A stretch of 42,297 nucleotides of DNA from an uncultured Lachnospiraceae bacterium (GTDB lineage Bacteria; Bacillota; Clostridia; Lachnospirales; Lachnospiraceae), in NCBI GenBank assembly GCA_910584785.1, contig CAJUDX010000025.1:1-42297 (forward strand), written 5' to 3'. The notes under the pieces were generated by a model. It was not told the origin of the DNA and searched no databases. It was given only the letters and a program-made list of their open reading frames with translations. Both the position numbers and the translations under genes were made by a program. Below, one piece after another: positions 1 to 8,800 of this stretch (positions are counted from its first letter, which is position 1; each line of letters begins with the position of its first letter).

Positions 1-974
1 ATCTGAATTGCGCTGTAGCCCTGTTCACCTAAATCGCAGGAACCCCACTGGGTCATCCAATTCGGACACTGCACCCTCTTCCCATCGCAGTATTGGGTTA
101 AAATCGGCTGCCGGACTTCGGGGCGGGAGAGGTAGTTGTCAAAGATTTCATCGACAATTAAGCTGATACTCTGAAAGATATTTCTGCCGTAAATCCACTT
201 GTGGTCAAAGGCTGTGGAGGAGGTTATGGTAAAGTCGTAGCCCCGGTTGCGGTAAAATTCCGTATAGACACGATTCAGGGTAAAGGACATGATGGCCAGT
301 ACATTGGCTACAATAGTAGACTCCGGCCAGGTGGAGTAGATTTCGCTGGAGGCTACATTTTTAATATAATCGCGGTAGGGAACATAGTAGTTTGGGGCGG
401 ATCGGTCGCTGGGGACGCCATCGTGAACGATAATGGTTTCCGGTACAACGACACGGCTCAGCACGATTTCTCCGCTTTCCATTACCGGTTTGATTTCCGG
501 TTCGGCAATTTTGGGCGGGTATGTACCATATAAGGTATGGTCGGGAATTAAAATATCTTTTTCCGGTGAGGTTTCTTCCTCTTTTGGTGTCATGGCTACC
601 GGCTGAATCGCGGTTGCCCCGGAGAGAATTTCTGTGCCGGTGATATTAACCGGCTGGAAGCCTGGCGCTTCGATAAGGAGATCGTATTCGGCGTAGGGCT
701 GTTCATTAATGGCAGCAGAAGCGTCAAGGCTAATGCTTTCTGGTGGGGCGGGAAGGGCGATTTCCTGGGTCTGCCCGGAGCTGTTTGTTCGCAGCTGTTC
801 AAGGATATTGGAATTGTCCTTAGTTGAGGAAATGCGGACAACGGCATTTTGAATAGGAAAGCTGTTTTGGATGGATACAACATGAACCTGCAAAAGTCCG
901 GTGTTTTGGCTGCTTTGCAGAGTTTGCGGAGAAACCGGGTTAGGTGTTTCCTGTGCATGAAAGATTGGATTCAT
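1..974 (-). CDS. SleC-like spore cortex-lytic/peptidoglycan-binding protein, N-terminal part (cut by window edge)
   Basis: I read this on the minus strand from an ATG at 974, preceded by an AGGAG site 8 bases upstream; the frame stays open to base 1, so about 324 residues are seen. The first ~210 residues are an Ala/Pro/Glu-rich region. From about residue 215 the protein matches the SpoIID-like region typical of clostridial SleC pro-proteins: 'YSTWPESTIVANVLAIMSF', 'NRVYTEFYRNRGYDFTIT', 'STAFDHKWIYGRNIF', then 'QYCDGKRVQCPNWMTQWGS'. In that family the protein is stored in the spore and degrades cortex peptidoglycan at germination; the lytic and peptidoglycan-binding parts would lie beyond the window. 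A TATAAT-like box is at about 1002-1007 (minus), close to the start. There is no operon partner here. The family is fairly sure; whether it is the principal germination enzyme or a paralogue cannot be told. Confidence 0.75.
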   Translation of the reverse strand, partial: MNPIFHAQETPNPVSPQTLQSSQNTGLLQVHVVSIQNSFPIQNAVVRISSTKDNSNILEQLRTNSSGQTQEIALPAPPESISLDASAAINEQPYAEYDLLIEAPGFQPVNITGTEILSGATAIQPVAMTPKEEETSPEKDILIPDHTLYGTYPPKIAEPEIKPVMESGEIVLSRVVVPETIIVHDGVPSDRSAPNYYVPYRDYIKNVASSEIYSTWPESTIVANVLAIMSFTLNRVYTEFYRNRGYDFTITSSTAFDHKWIYGRNIFQSISLIVDEIFDNYLSRPEVRQPILTQYCDGKRVQCPNWMTQWGSCDLGEQGYSAIQ

Positions 975-1124
975 AAAATTCTCCTGTTTGGGCAATTAGT
1001 ATATTATAAGCAGGAGACAGGAAAAAATGAATGGATTCCGAAATTCCTCTGAACAGTTATCAGAAGTGAAAGAGAATAGGAAGAACACACGGGGAAAGGC
1101 AAAGGGCGGAACGATGAAAAATCA

Positions 1125-1153
1125 TTGACAAACCCTTGATTTTCCTCTATACT
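1125..1153 (+). promoter_or_regulatory. Housekeeping promoter of the PTS gene
   Basis: TTGACA (1125-1130) and TATACT (1148-1153) are separated by 17 bases. Transcription would start near 1160, just before the antiterminator target, leaving a leader of about 155 nt. Confidence 0.85.
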
Positions 1154-1162
1154 TTAATTAGT

Positions 1163-1222
1163 GTGTTACTGATTGTGATAAACGTATGCTACAGGTTTAG
1201 ATCGGGGAAATCAGGCATAAAC
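1163..1222 (+). promoter_or_regulatory. Ribonucleic antiterminator (RAT) with an enlarged loop
   Basis: The sequence carries both conserved halves of a BglG/LicT/GlcT-type RNA target: GTGTTACTGATT (1163-1174) and AATCAGGCATAAAC (1209-1222). CTGATT pairs with AATCAG. Known RATs are about 30 nt with a small loop; here 34 nt separate the halves. This insert can itself fold through TAAAC/GTTTA. The 3' half is shared with the following terminator, so the two structures exclude each other. The cognate binding protein is probably the PRD antiterminator encoded at 3672. Confidence 0.75.
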
Positions 1223-1273
1223 TATCCATGAATGAGGCGTGTTTGCTAAAGAAGGGAGGTTTATGTCTTTTTT
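1213..1273 (+). terminator. Conditional intrinsic terminator in the PTS leader
   Basis: AGGCATAAAC (1213-1222) pairs with GTTTATGTCT (1259-1268; ten pairs, one G-U), followed by T1268-T1273. It overlaps the right arm of the RAT, which is the classic antitermination layout for sugar PTS genes. Confidence 0.75.
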
Positions 1274-1316
1274 GTTGTTCATGGAAGTTTAACTATAATG
1301 AAAAAGGAGAAGAGAG

Positions 1317-3536
1317 ATGAAAGATAAGATTTTTGGCGTATTGCAGAGAGTCGGACGTTCATTTATGCTTCCGATTGCGATTCTTCCGGTAGCAGGTTTG
1401 CTGCTGGGCATTGGAGGTTCCTTTACCAATGCAACCATGATCCAGGCCTATCACCTGGAGACACTTTTGGGAGAAGGAACACTTTTAAACGGATTTTTAA
1501 ATATCTTGAACAGCTGCGGAAATGTCGTGTTTGAGAACCTTCCCCTTTTGTTTGCTATTGGTGTGGCGATAGGTATGGCAAAGCAGGAGAAGGAGGTTGC
1601 CGCTTTAGCCAGTGTGATTGCCTTTTTTATTATGCATACGGCAATTCATGCCCTGCTGATTCTTTCCGGCAGCCTGGTTTCTGCCCCGGTATTTGACAGC
1701 ACGGGAGCTGCCCTGGCGGGGATGGTTGGATCGGCGGAACAGACGGTGGGTATGCTGGATGGTTCTGTGACGAAAGTTCTTGGTATTTCTTCCCTTCAGA
1801 TGGGTGTTTTTGGCGGTGTTATCGTGGGACTTGGAGTTGCCGCCCTGCATAATAAGTATTATAATATTCAGCTTCCTCAGGTGTTATCTTTCTTTGGAGG
1901 AACCCGGTTTGTGCCAATTATCTCCAGTCTTGTCTATATTTTTGTCGGTATTTTAATGTATTTTATCTGGCCGGTTATCCAGAACGGGATTTATGGCCTG
2001 GGTGCTTTGGTCAATAGCTCCGGTTATGCGGGTACCTGGATTTATGGGATTATCGAACGCGCATTGATTCCCTTTGGCCTTCATCATGTGTTTTATATGC
2101 CTTTCTGGCAGACGGCTGTGGGAGGACAGCTGGAGGTTGCCGGTGAAATGATCTATGGTGCACAGAATATTTTCTTTGCACAGCTGGGTCATGTGGGGGA
2201 AATTGCCCATTTCAGTGTAAACCCAGGTACACGGTTTATGACAGGTAAGTTCCCGTTTATGATTTTTGGTCTGCCAGGCGCCGCTTTAGCGATGTATCAG
2301 GTGGCAAAGCCAGAGAAAAAACAGGCTGCGGGGGGACTTCTTCTTTCTGCTGCACTGACCTCTATGCTGACGGGGATTACTGAGCCGTTGGAATTTACCT
2401 TTATCTTTGTGGCTCCGTTTTTGTATGCCATTCACAGCGTATTGGCTGGCGCAGCGTATATGCTGATGCATATGTTTAATGTAGGCGTGGGCATGACCTT
2501 TTCTGGCGGAATGATTGACCTGGTCCTGTTTGGCATTCTTCCAGGCGCGTCAAAAACAAGCTGGTACTGGATTCCCGTTGTGGGTGCGGGTTACTTTGTT
2601 GTGTACTTCTTTTTATTTAAGTATTTAATTGTAAAGTTTGATTTAAAAACGCCAGGGCGTGATGACAGCGAAGAAGTAAAGCTGTACCGGAGAAGTGATG
2701 TAAATGCGAAAAAAGAAGGGGCAAATGCGGCTTCTTCTGGCAATGACGAATTGTCCCAGGCAATTTTAAATGGTCTTGGCGGAAAGAAAAATGTCGTGGA
2801 TGTGGATTGTTGTATTACCCGTCTGCGCTGCACAGTAAAGAAGCCGGAACTGGTGCATGAGACATTATTAAAGAAAACCGGAGCTGCCGGTGTGCTGAAA
2901 AAGGGCCAGGGGGTTCAGGTTATTTATGGTCCGACGGTTCCGAATATTAAGGCCAATCTTGTGGCTTATATGGCAGCTGCTCCAGATGTGGAGTATCTTG
3001 GAGAGGATGAGAGTGAAGAGGTCAGGGATGTTAAAACACCTATACAGGAGAAGAAGGCAGAACCTGCAGCTGCTAAGCGTGTGGTAGCACTGTACAGTCC
3101 GTTTAATGGACGGGTTGAGCCGATTGAGCATGCGCCGGATGTAACCTTTGCCCAGAAAATGATCGGGGATGGTTTTATGGTGATGCCGGTGGATGGCGAG
3201 ACTTTAGCGCCCTGTGACGCCGAAGTGGCCTTTGTTTTCCCGACCAGGCATGCCGTGGGTCTGAAAACAGAGGATGGCACAGAGTTTATGCTCCATATTG
3301 GTGTGGATACGGTGAAGCTGGAAGGAAAGGGCTTTGAAGCCTTAGTTAAGGACGGGGATAGGGTGAAAAAGGGCGATAAGCTGATTCAATTTGACCTCGA
3401 TTATGTAAAAGAACATGCAGTATCAGAGGCATGTATGGTTATTTATACGGCGTTACCAGAAGGGGCATCGGTGAAGGTGGAAGAAGAAAAGGAAATCCGT
3501 GCCTTGGATCATGCAGCAGATTTGTATCTGGGATAA
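1317..3536 (+). CDS. ptsG: PTS glucose-family permease, EIICBA fusion
   Basis: This protein takes up and phosphorylates a hexose, probably glucose or a related glucoside, at the membrane. The order is EIIC (residues ~1-440, many membrane segments, with 'ALIPFGLHHVFYMPFWQ' and 'GITEPLEFTFIFVAP'), then EIIB (~480-550, 'VDCCITRLR'; phospho-Cys probably C499), then EIIA (~590-739, 'FMLHIGVDTV'; phospho-His H660, partner H645). At 739 residues it carries all three domains, so it can run from HPr alone. The ATG follows an AAGGAG site. A single promoter, an antiterminator target and a terminator lie upstream, and the antiterminator protein lies downstream, so expression should be induced by substrate. 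Sugar preference cannot be read from sequence; the IIC segment resembles clostridial glucose and alpha-glucoside permeases. The second Cys beside the active one (C498-C499) is unusual. Confidence 0.88.
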   Translation: MKDKIFGVLQRVGRSFMLPIAILPVAGLLLGIGGSFTNATMIQAYHLETLLGEGTLLNGFLNILNSCGNVVFENLPLLFAIGVAIGMAKQEKEVAALASVIAFFIMHTAIHALLILSGSLVSAPVFDSTGAALAGMVGSAEQTVGMLDGSVTKVLGISSLQMGVFGGVIVGLGVAALHNKYYNIQLPQVLSFFGGTRFVPIISSLVYIFVGILMYFIWPVIQNGIYGLGALVNSSGYAGTWIYGIIERALIPFGLHHVFYMPFWQTAVGGQLEVAGEMIYGAQNIFFAQLGHVGEIAHFSVNPGTRFMTGKFPFMIFGLPGAALAMYQVAKPEKKQAAGGLLLSAALTSMLTGITEPLEFTFIFVAPFLYAIHSVLAGAAYMLMHMFNVGVGMTFSGGMIDLVLFGILPGASKTSWYWIPVVGAGYFVVYFFLFKYLIVKFDLKTPGRDDSEEVKLYRRSDVNAKKEGANAASSGNDELSQAILNGLGGKKNVVDVDCCITRLRCTVKKPELVHETLLKKTGAAGVLKKGQGVQVIYGPTVPNIKANLVAYMAAAPDVEYLGEDESEEVRDVKTPIQEKKAEPAAAKRVVALYSPFNGRVEPIEHAPDVTFAQKMIGDGFMVMPVDGETLAPCDAEVAFVFPTRHAVGLKTEDGTEFMLHIGVDTVKLEGKGFEALVKDGDRVKKGDKLIQFDLDYVKEHAVSEACMVIYTALPEGASVKVEEEKEIRALDHAADLYLG

Positions 3537-3609
3537 GCTTAAACCTATTGGAAGGTACAGCCGCAGAGGTTATGGTAAAAGTAGATTTGTATCTGGGAGA
3601 AACTTAAAC
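3518..3609 (+). repeat. Direct repeat duplicating the 3' end of the PTS gene
   Basis: The 27 bases at 3518-3544, which include the PTS stop codon, recur at 3583-3609 with two mismatches, 65 bases downstream. The second copy is in the intergenic region and codes for nothing. Confidence 0.8.
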
Positions 3610-3671
3610 TGGATGATGCCGGATGGGGAGAATGTCAGAGAATAGATGAGAAGGGGAATGGGGGATATTGC

Positions 3672-4496
3672 ATGTATCGTGTGATAAAGGTGCTGAATAA
3701 TAATGGGGTGCTGGTTTATGATATGAAGAGAAATGAAGAGGCGATTTTGCTGGGGAGCGGCATTGGCTTTGGAAAACGGGTAAACGAGCGCTTTGAGCGG
3801 GATGAAAATACGAAACGGTATACGATTGTTGATCGGGAAGAAAAGCAGCGCACCGGGCGTCAGGTCATCAGTGGAATGAATCCAGAGTTTTTGGAGCTGG
3901 CGGGAAAGATTGTGGAGCTGGCAAAGCAGGAACTGGAGGAATTAAACCCCAATATTTTAATTCCATTAGCGGATCATATTGCAGTGGCTGCCGAGCGGAT
4001 GCAGCATGGAATCCTTTTGAAAAACCCTTTTCACAGCGATATTCGGGTACTTTATCCCGAAGAATATGCAATAGCAAAAAAGAGCAGAGATTTGATTGAT
4101 CAGGCGGTGGGATGTATGCTTTGCGAGGATGAGGTGGGCTATATTGCCCTCCATATCCGCGCAGGCCGGATGGATGAGCGGCTGGAGGAATCTCTTCAGA
4201 TAGCAGAGGTGATGAAAAAAACAGTAGCAATGGCGGAAGAAGGGCTGGGACTTAAGCTCGACCCGGATTCATTTTTGTTTGAACGATTTATGGCGCATCT
4301 GCGCTATCTTTTGGTGCGGATACGGGATGATGAATCGATAAGCCTGGATATGGATGAATATGCCAGAACGCAATTTCCAGGGTCTTACCGGTTGGCAGAG
4401 GAAGTTTGTCAGATGATGGAGAGGGAATTACATAAAGCAGTGCCACGGGAGGCTGTGGGACATTTGGCGATACATATGGAAAGGCTTAGGGGATGA
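3672..4496 (+). CDS. PRD-containing transcription antiterminator (BglG/LicT/GlcT family)
   Basis: The 274 residues fit the family length. An N-terminal RNA-binding CAT domain (~1-60, 'VIKVLNNNGVLVYD', 'LLGSGIGFGKRV') is followed by two PTS regulation domains. The conserved histidines sit where LicT has them: H102 ('LADHIAVA') and H161 ('IALHIRAG') in PRD1, H209 ('FMAHLRYL') and H268 ('LAIHMERL') in PRD2. In this family, phosphorylation by PTS proteins decides whether the dimer binds the RAT RNA and prevents termination. It lies 135 bases after the PTS gene, and a RAT sits upstream of that gene, so it probably controls its own neighbour. A weak GGGGGA-type site precedes the ATG. Whether it is GlcT-like (repressed by its permease) or LicT-like (HPr-dependent) cannot be settled. 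Confidence 0.9.
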   Translation: MYRVIKVLNNNGVLVYDMKRNEEAILLGSGIGFGKRVNERFERDENTKRYTIVDREEKQRTGRQVISGMNPEFLELAGKIVELAKQELEELNPNILIPLADHIAVAAERMQHGILLKNPFHSDIRVLYPEEYAIAKKSRDLIDQAVGCMLCEDEVGYIALHIRAGRMDERLEESLQIAEVMKKTVAMAEEGLGLKLDPDSFLFERFMAHLRYLLVRIRDDESISLDMDEYARTQFPGSYRLAEEVCQMMERELHKAVPREAVGHLAIHMERLRG

Positions 4497-4545
4497 TTTC
4501 TTTCAATTTTTATTTCAATTTATGCATTTTTTTATGAAAAAACGA

Positions 4546-4574
4546 TTGCAAAATCCGGGAAAATACTATATAAT
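4546..4574 (+). promoter_or_regulatory. Housekeeping promoter of carAB
   Basis: TTGCAA (4546-4551) and TATAAT (4569-4574) are 17 bases apart. The start would be near 4581, about 145 bases before carA. Confidence 0.75.
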
Positions 4575-4581
4575 CTTTTCA

Positions 4582-4725
4582 ATTTGGGCTTAATTATCCC
4601 TGCGGAATCGTTTCGGCGATGTTATCCCTGCGGGACAGTTAGGCTCCGAACAGGAGTAAGCTTTGTATAAGGTTAAGTCCTTAACAAGTTCACGCAGTTA
4701 TGACAGAGAAAGATGAGGTACTTAC
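4582..4725 (+). promoter_or_regulatory. carA leader with repeated segment
   Basis: The transcribed leader holds two copies of TTATCCCTGCGG (4594-4605 and 4622-4633) and short hairpins (ATCG/CGAT between the copies; CTCC/GGAG near 4642-4656). I see no clear PyrR-binding consensus and no intrinsic terminator. A regulatory role is suggested only by the length and the repeats. Confidence 0.35.
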
Positions 4726-5832
4726 ATGAAAGCATACCTGATATTGGAGGATGGAACAGTATTTACCGGAACCAGCATCGGTTCGCCCAGAGAGGTTATC
4801 AGTGAGATTGTGTTTAACACGTCGATGACCGGTTATCTGGAAGTCCTTACTGATCCTTCTTATGCCGGACAGGCAGTTGTGATGACCTATCCTTTAATTG
4901 GAAACTATGGTATTTGCAACAAGGATATGGAGTCTGCAAAGCCCTGGGTTAAGGGCTATATTGTCCGTGAATTATCCCGCATTTCCAGCAACTTCCGCAG
5001 TGAAGATACCATTCAGCATTTCTTATTGACCAGTGATATTCCTGGTATCTGTAATATCGATACAAGAGCCCTGACGAAATTATTAAGAGAAAAAGGAACC
5101 ATGAACGGCATGATCACCACAAAGACGTATGCCGATTTTTCTGAACCCATTTCCCGGATTAAGAATTACCGGGTGAGTGGTGCGGTGATGGAGACAACGG
5201 TTAAAGAACGCTATGAATTTGGAAATAAACTGGCGGCAGAGGAAAAAAACGTTCCCGGCACAGGAAAGTGTGTGGCTCTTTTGGATTTGGGGGCAAAGGA
5301 GAATATTGCCCGTTCGTTGAAAAAGAGGGGGTGCCGGGTGATGGTTTATCCTGCGGGAACGAAGGCCGAAGAGATTTTAGCGGCAAAGCCAGATGGTATT
5401 ATGTTAAGCAACGGGCCTGGAGATCCGGCGGAAAATGTGGAGATTATCCGGGAAATCCGAAAGCTTTATGATTCTGATCTTCCTATCTTTGCAATTTGCC
5501 TTGGGCATCAGCTGATGGCGCTGGCAACCGGCGGCACGACCTATAAGTTAAAGTATGGGCACCGGGGAGGAAATCATCCAGTGAAGGATTTGGAAACCGG
5601 GCGGGTGTATATTACCTCACAGAACCATGGCTACGCGGTGGATGCCTCTTCCCTTGACCCTGCAGTAGCTATTCCGGCCTTTGTCAATGTTAATGACGGG
5701 ACAAATGAAGGGCTGAGGTATCCGGGAAAGAATATTTTTACGGTGCAGTTTCACCCGGAGGCCTGCCCAGGTCCCTTAGATTCGGGATATTTATTTGATC
5801 GATTTTTAACGATGATGGAGGTGAAGGAATAA
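4726..5832 (+). CDS. carA: Carbamoyl-phosphate synthase, small (glutaminase) subunit
   Basis: It hydrolyses glutamine and channels ammonia to CarB for carbamoyl phosphate, the precursor of pyrimidines and arginine, in the cytoplasm. The N-terminal CPSase_sm domain (~1-135, 'FNTSMTGYLEVLTDPSY', 'NIDTRALTKLLR') precedes a class I glutamine amidotransferase domain (~180-365). The nucleophile is C258 in 'AICLGHQ', and the His/Glu pair is H343 and E345 in 'FHPEACPGP'. At 368 residues it is the normal length. It overlaps carB by one base (TAATG), so the two are translationally coupled. The ATG follows a GATGAGG sequence. Confidence 0.97.
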   Translation: MKAYLILEDGTVFTGTSIGSPREVISEIVFNTSMTGYLEVLTDPSYAGQAVVMTYPLIGNYGICNKDMESAKPWVKGYIVRELSRISSNFRSEDTIQHFLLTSDIPGICNIDTRALTKLLREKGTMNGMITTKTYADFSEPISRIKNYRVSGAVMETTVKERYEFGNKLAAEEKNVPGTGKCVALLDLGAKENIARSLKKRGCRVMVYPAGTKAEEILAAKPDGIMLSNGPGDPAENVEIIREIRKLYDSDLPIFAICLGHQLMALATGGTTYKLKYGHRGGNHPVKDLETGRVYITSQNHGYAVDASSLDPAVAIPAFVNVNDGTNEGLRYPGKNIFTVQFHPEACPGPLDSGYLFDRFLTMMEVKE

Positions 5833-8800
5833 TGCCAAAGAATCCTGCGATTAAAAAAGTATTAATGCTTGGTTCCGGTCCAATTATTATCGGTCAGGCG
5901 GCAGAATTTGACTATGCTGGGACACAGGCCTGCCGTTCGCTAAAGGAGGAGGGGATCGAGGTTGTTCTTTTAAATTCCAACCCGGCGACGATTATGACAG
6001 ATAAGGATATCGCTGATCATGTCTATATCGAACCGCTGACAGCAGAGGTTGTGGAAAAGCTGATTGAAAAAGAGCATCCTGACAGTATCCTGCCCACGCT
6101 GGGCGGGCAGGCCGGATTAAATCTGGCGATGGAGTTAGAGGAGTCGGGCTTTTTAAAGAAGCATCATGTGCGTTTAATCGGAACAACGGCTCAGACCATT
6201 AAGAAGGCAGAGGATCGCCTGGAATTTAAGGAAACAATGGAAAAAATCGGGGAGCCGGTGGCTGCGTCGAAGGTGGTGGAGAATATTCAGGATGGTATTG
6301 CCTTCACCGAAGAAATCGGCTATCCGGTGGTGCTCCGTCCGGCTTATACCCTGGGCGGCAGCGGCGGAGGAATTGCAAAAACACAAGAGGAATTAATAGA
6401 AATTCTGGGCAATGGCCTCAGGCTTTCACGGGTAGGCCAGGTCCTGGTTGAGCGGTGTATTGCAGGGTGGAAGGAAATTGAGTATGAAGTGATGCGGGAT
6501 TCTGCGGGAAATGTTATTACTGTCTGCAACATGGAAAATATCGACCCTGTTGGCGTACACACCGGAGATTCCATTGTAGTTGCCCCGTCCCAGACGCTGG
6601 GGGACAAAGAATACCAAATGCTGAGGACGTCGGCATTGAACATTATTACGGAATTAGGGATTACTGGCGGCTGTAATGTTCAATATGCCTTGCATCCTGA
6701 AAGTTTTGAATATTGTGTGATTGAGGTTAATCCAAGGGTGAGCCGTTCCTCTGCGCTGGCTTCGAAGGCAACGGGTTATCCCATTGCCAAGGTGGCGGCA
6801 AAGATTGCGCTGGGCTATACACTGGATGAGATTAAAAACGCAGTGACCGGGAAAACTTATGCAAGCTTTGAGCCAATGCTGGATTACTGCGTGGTGAAAA
6901 TGCCACGGCTGCCATTTGATAAATTTATCAGCGCAAAGCGGACGCTGGGAACGCAGATGAAGGCGACCGGGGAAGTGATGAGTATTTGCACGAATTTTGA
7001 AGGTGCACTGATGAAGGCAATCCGGTCTCTGGAACAGCATGTGGATAGTTTAATGAGCTATGACTTTTCTTATCTTGCGGATGATGCCCTGGAAGCGATG
7101 CTGAAAAAGGTGGATGACCGGAGAATTTGGGTGATTGCCGAAGCGCTGCGACGGGGGATGTCTTACGAAACCATCCATGAGATTACACAGATTGACTGCT
7201 GGTTTATCGATAAGCTGGCAGTGCTGGTGGAAATGGAGGAAAAGCTGGCAAAGGCAGGAGAGCTGCAAAGGGAGAGGAAGGCTGTAGAAGAGCTGCAAAG
7301 GGAGAAAAAGGCCGAAGAAGAACCGGACGACACAGAAGAACTGCAAAGGGAGAAGAAAGATGCAGAGGAAAAACGTGCGCTGGAATGGGCAGCAAAAGTC
7401 TTAAATGAGGATTTGCTTCGGGAGGCAAAGCGTTTAGAATTTCCAGATGCTGTAATTGCCCGACTGACCCATCTTCCCCAGGAGAACATAAAACAGCTGC
7501 GTTATCACTGGAAGATTCGGGCTGCCTTTAAGATGGTGGATACCTGCGCGGCTGAATTTGCCGCCCAGACGCCGTATTATTATTCTATCTTTGACGGGGA
7601 GAATGAAGTCATTTCCCATCGGGACAGGAAGAAGGTTCTGGTGCTTGGATCGGGGCCGATTCGCATTGGACAGGGGATTGAGTTTGACTTTTGTTCGGTG
7701 CACAGTACATGGGCATTTGCACGGGAAGGGTACGAGACGATTATTGTCAATAATAACCCGGAGACGGTGAGCACAGATTTTGATATTGCCGATAAGCTGT
7801 ATTTTGAACCGCTGACGCCGGAGGATGTGGAGAACATTGTGGACATCGAAAAGCCGGATGGGGCAGTGGTGCAGTTTGGCGGACAGACGGCGATTAAACT
7901 GACAAAAGCCCTGATGAAGATGGGGGTGCCGATTCTGGGGACAGGGGCAGAGGATGTGGATGCGGCAGAAGACAGGGAGAGGTTTGACGAGATTTTAGAG
8001 CAGTGTCAGATTCCTCGTCCAGCCGGAGTTACGGTATTTACCGCCAGGGAAGCGAAGGATGCCGCACATCAGCTGGGGTATCCGGTGCTGGTACGCCCCT
8101 CCTATGTGTTGGGCGGGCAGGGGATGCAGATAGCTATTCAGGATAAGGATATCGATGAGTTTATTGGAATTATTAATCAGATTGCCCAGGAGCATCCGAT
8201 TCTGGTGGACAAGTATATTCGGGGCAAGGAGCTTGAGGTGGATGCCATTTGCGATGGGATTGATATTTTAATTCCCGGAATAATGGAGCATATTGAGCGG
8301 ACAGGTGTTCACTCCGGCGACTCAATTTCCGTGTATCCGGCCTATAATATCAGCGAAAGCAATGTGGATACCATCGTCGATTACACGAAAAAGCTTGCCC
8401 AGGCCCTGCATGTTAAGGGAATGATTAATATTCAGTTTATTGTGGATGGAGAGGATGTGTATATTATCGAGGTAAATCCCCGCTCCTCCCGCACGGTGCC
8501 CTATATCAGCAAGGTGACGGGAATCCCCATCGTTTCTCTGGCAACACAAATTATCTGCGGGAAAACGATTAGAGAGCTGGGTTATACGCCGGGGTTGCAG
8601 AAAAAGGCGGATAATATAGCGATTAAGATGCCGGTGTTCTCCTTTGAAAAAATCCGCGGGGCAGATATTAACTTAGGACCGGAGATGAAATCGACAGGGG
8701 AGTGCTTAGGCATTGCTAAGAGCTTTAATGAAGCCCTGTATAAGGCCTTCCAGGGGGCAGGAATCAAGCTTCCCAAATATAAAAATATGATTATGACTGT

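Noticed and set aside
201..533. Plus-strand 110-residue open frame at the left edge
   Set aside because: It is antisense to the SleC-like gene, whose minus-strand reading has clear family motifs.
4582..4725. PyrR-binding attenuator before carA
   Set aside because: No convincing AGUCCnGnGAGGYU-type loop and no terminator hairpin followed by a T-run.
7163..7489. Ser/Phe/Ala-rich minus-strand frames opposite the carB repeats
   Set aside because: Antisense of the Glu/Lys/Arg repeat; no start signals.
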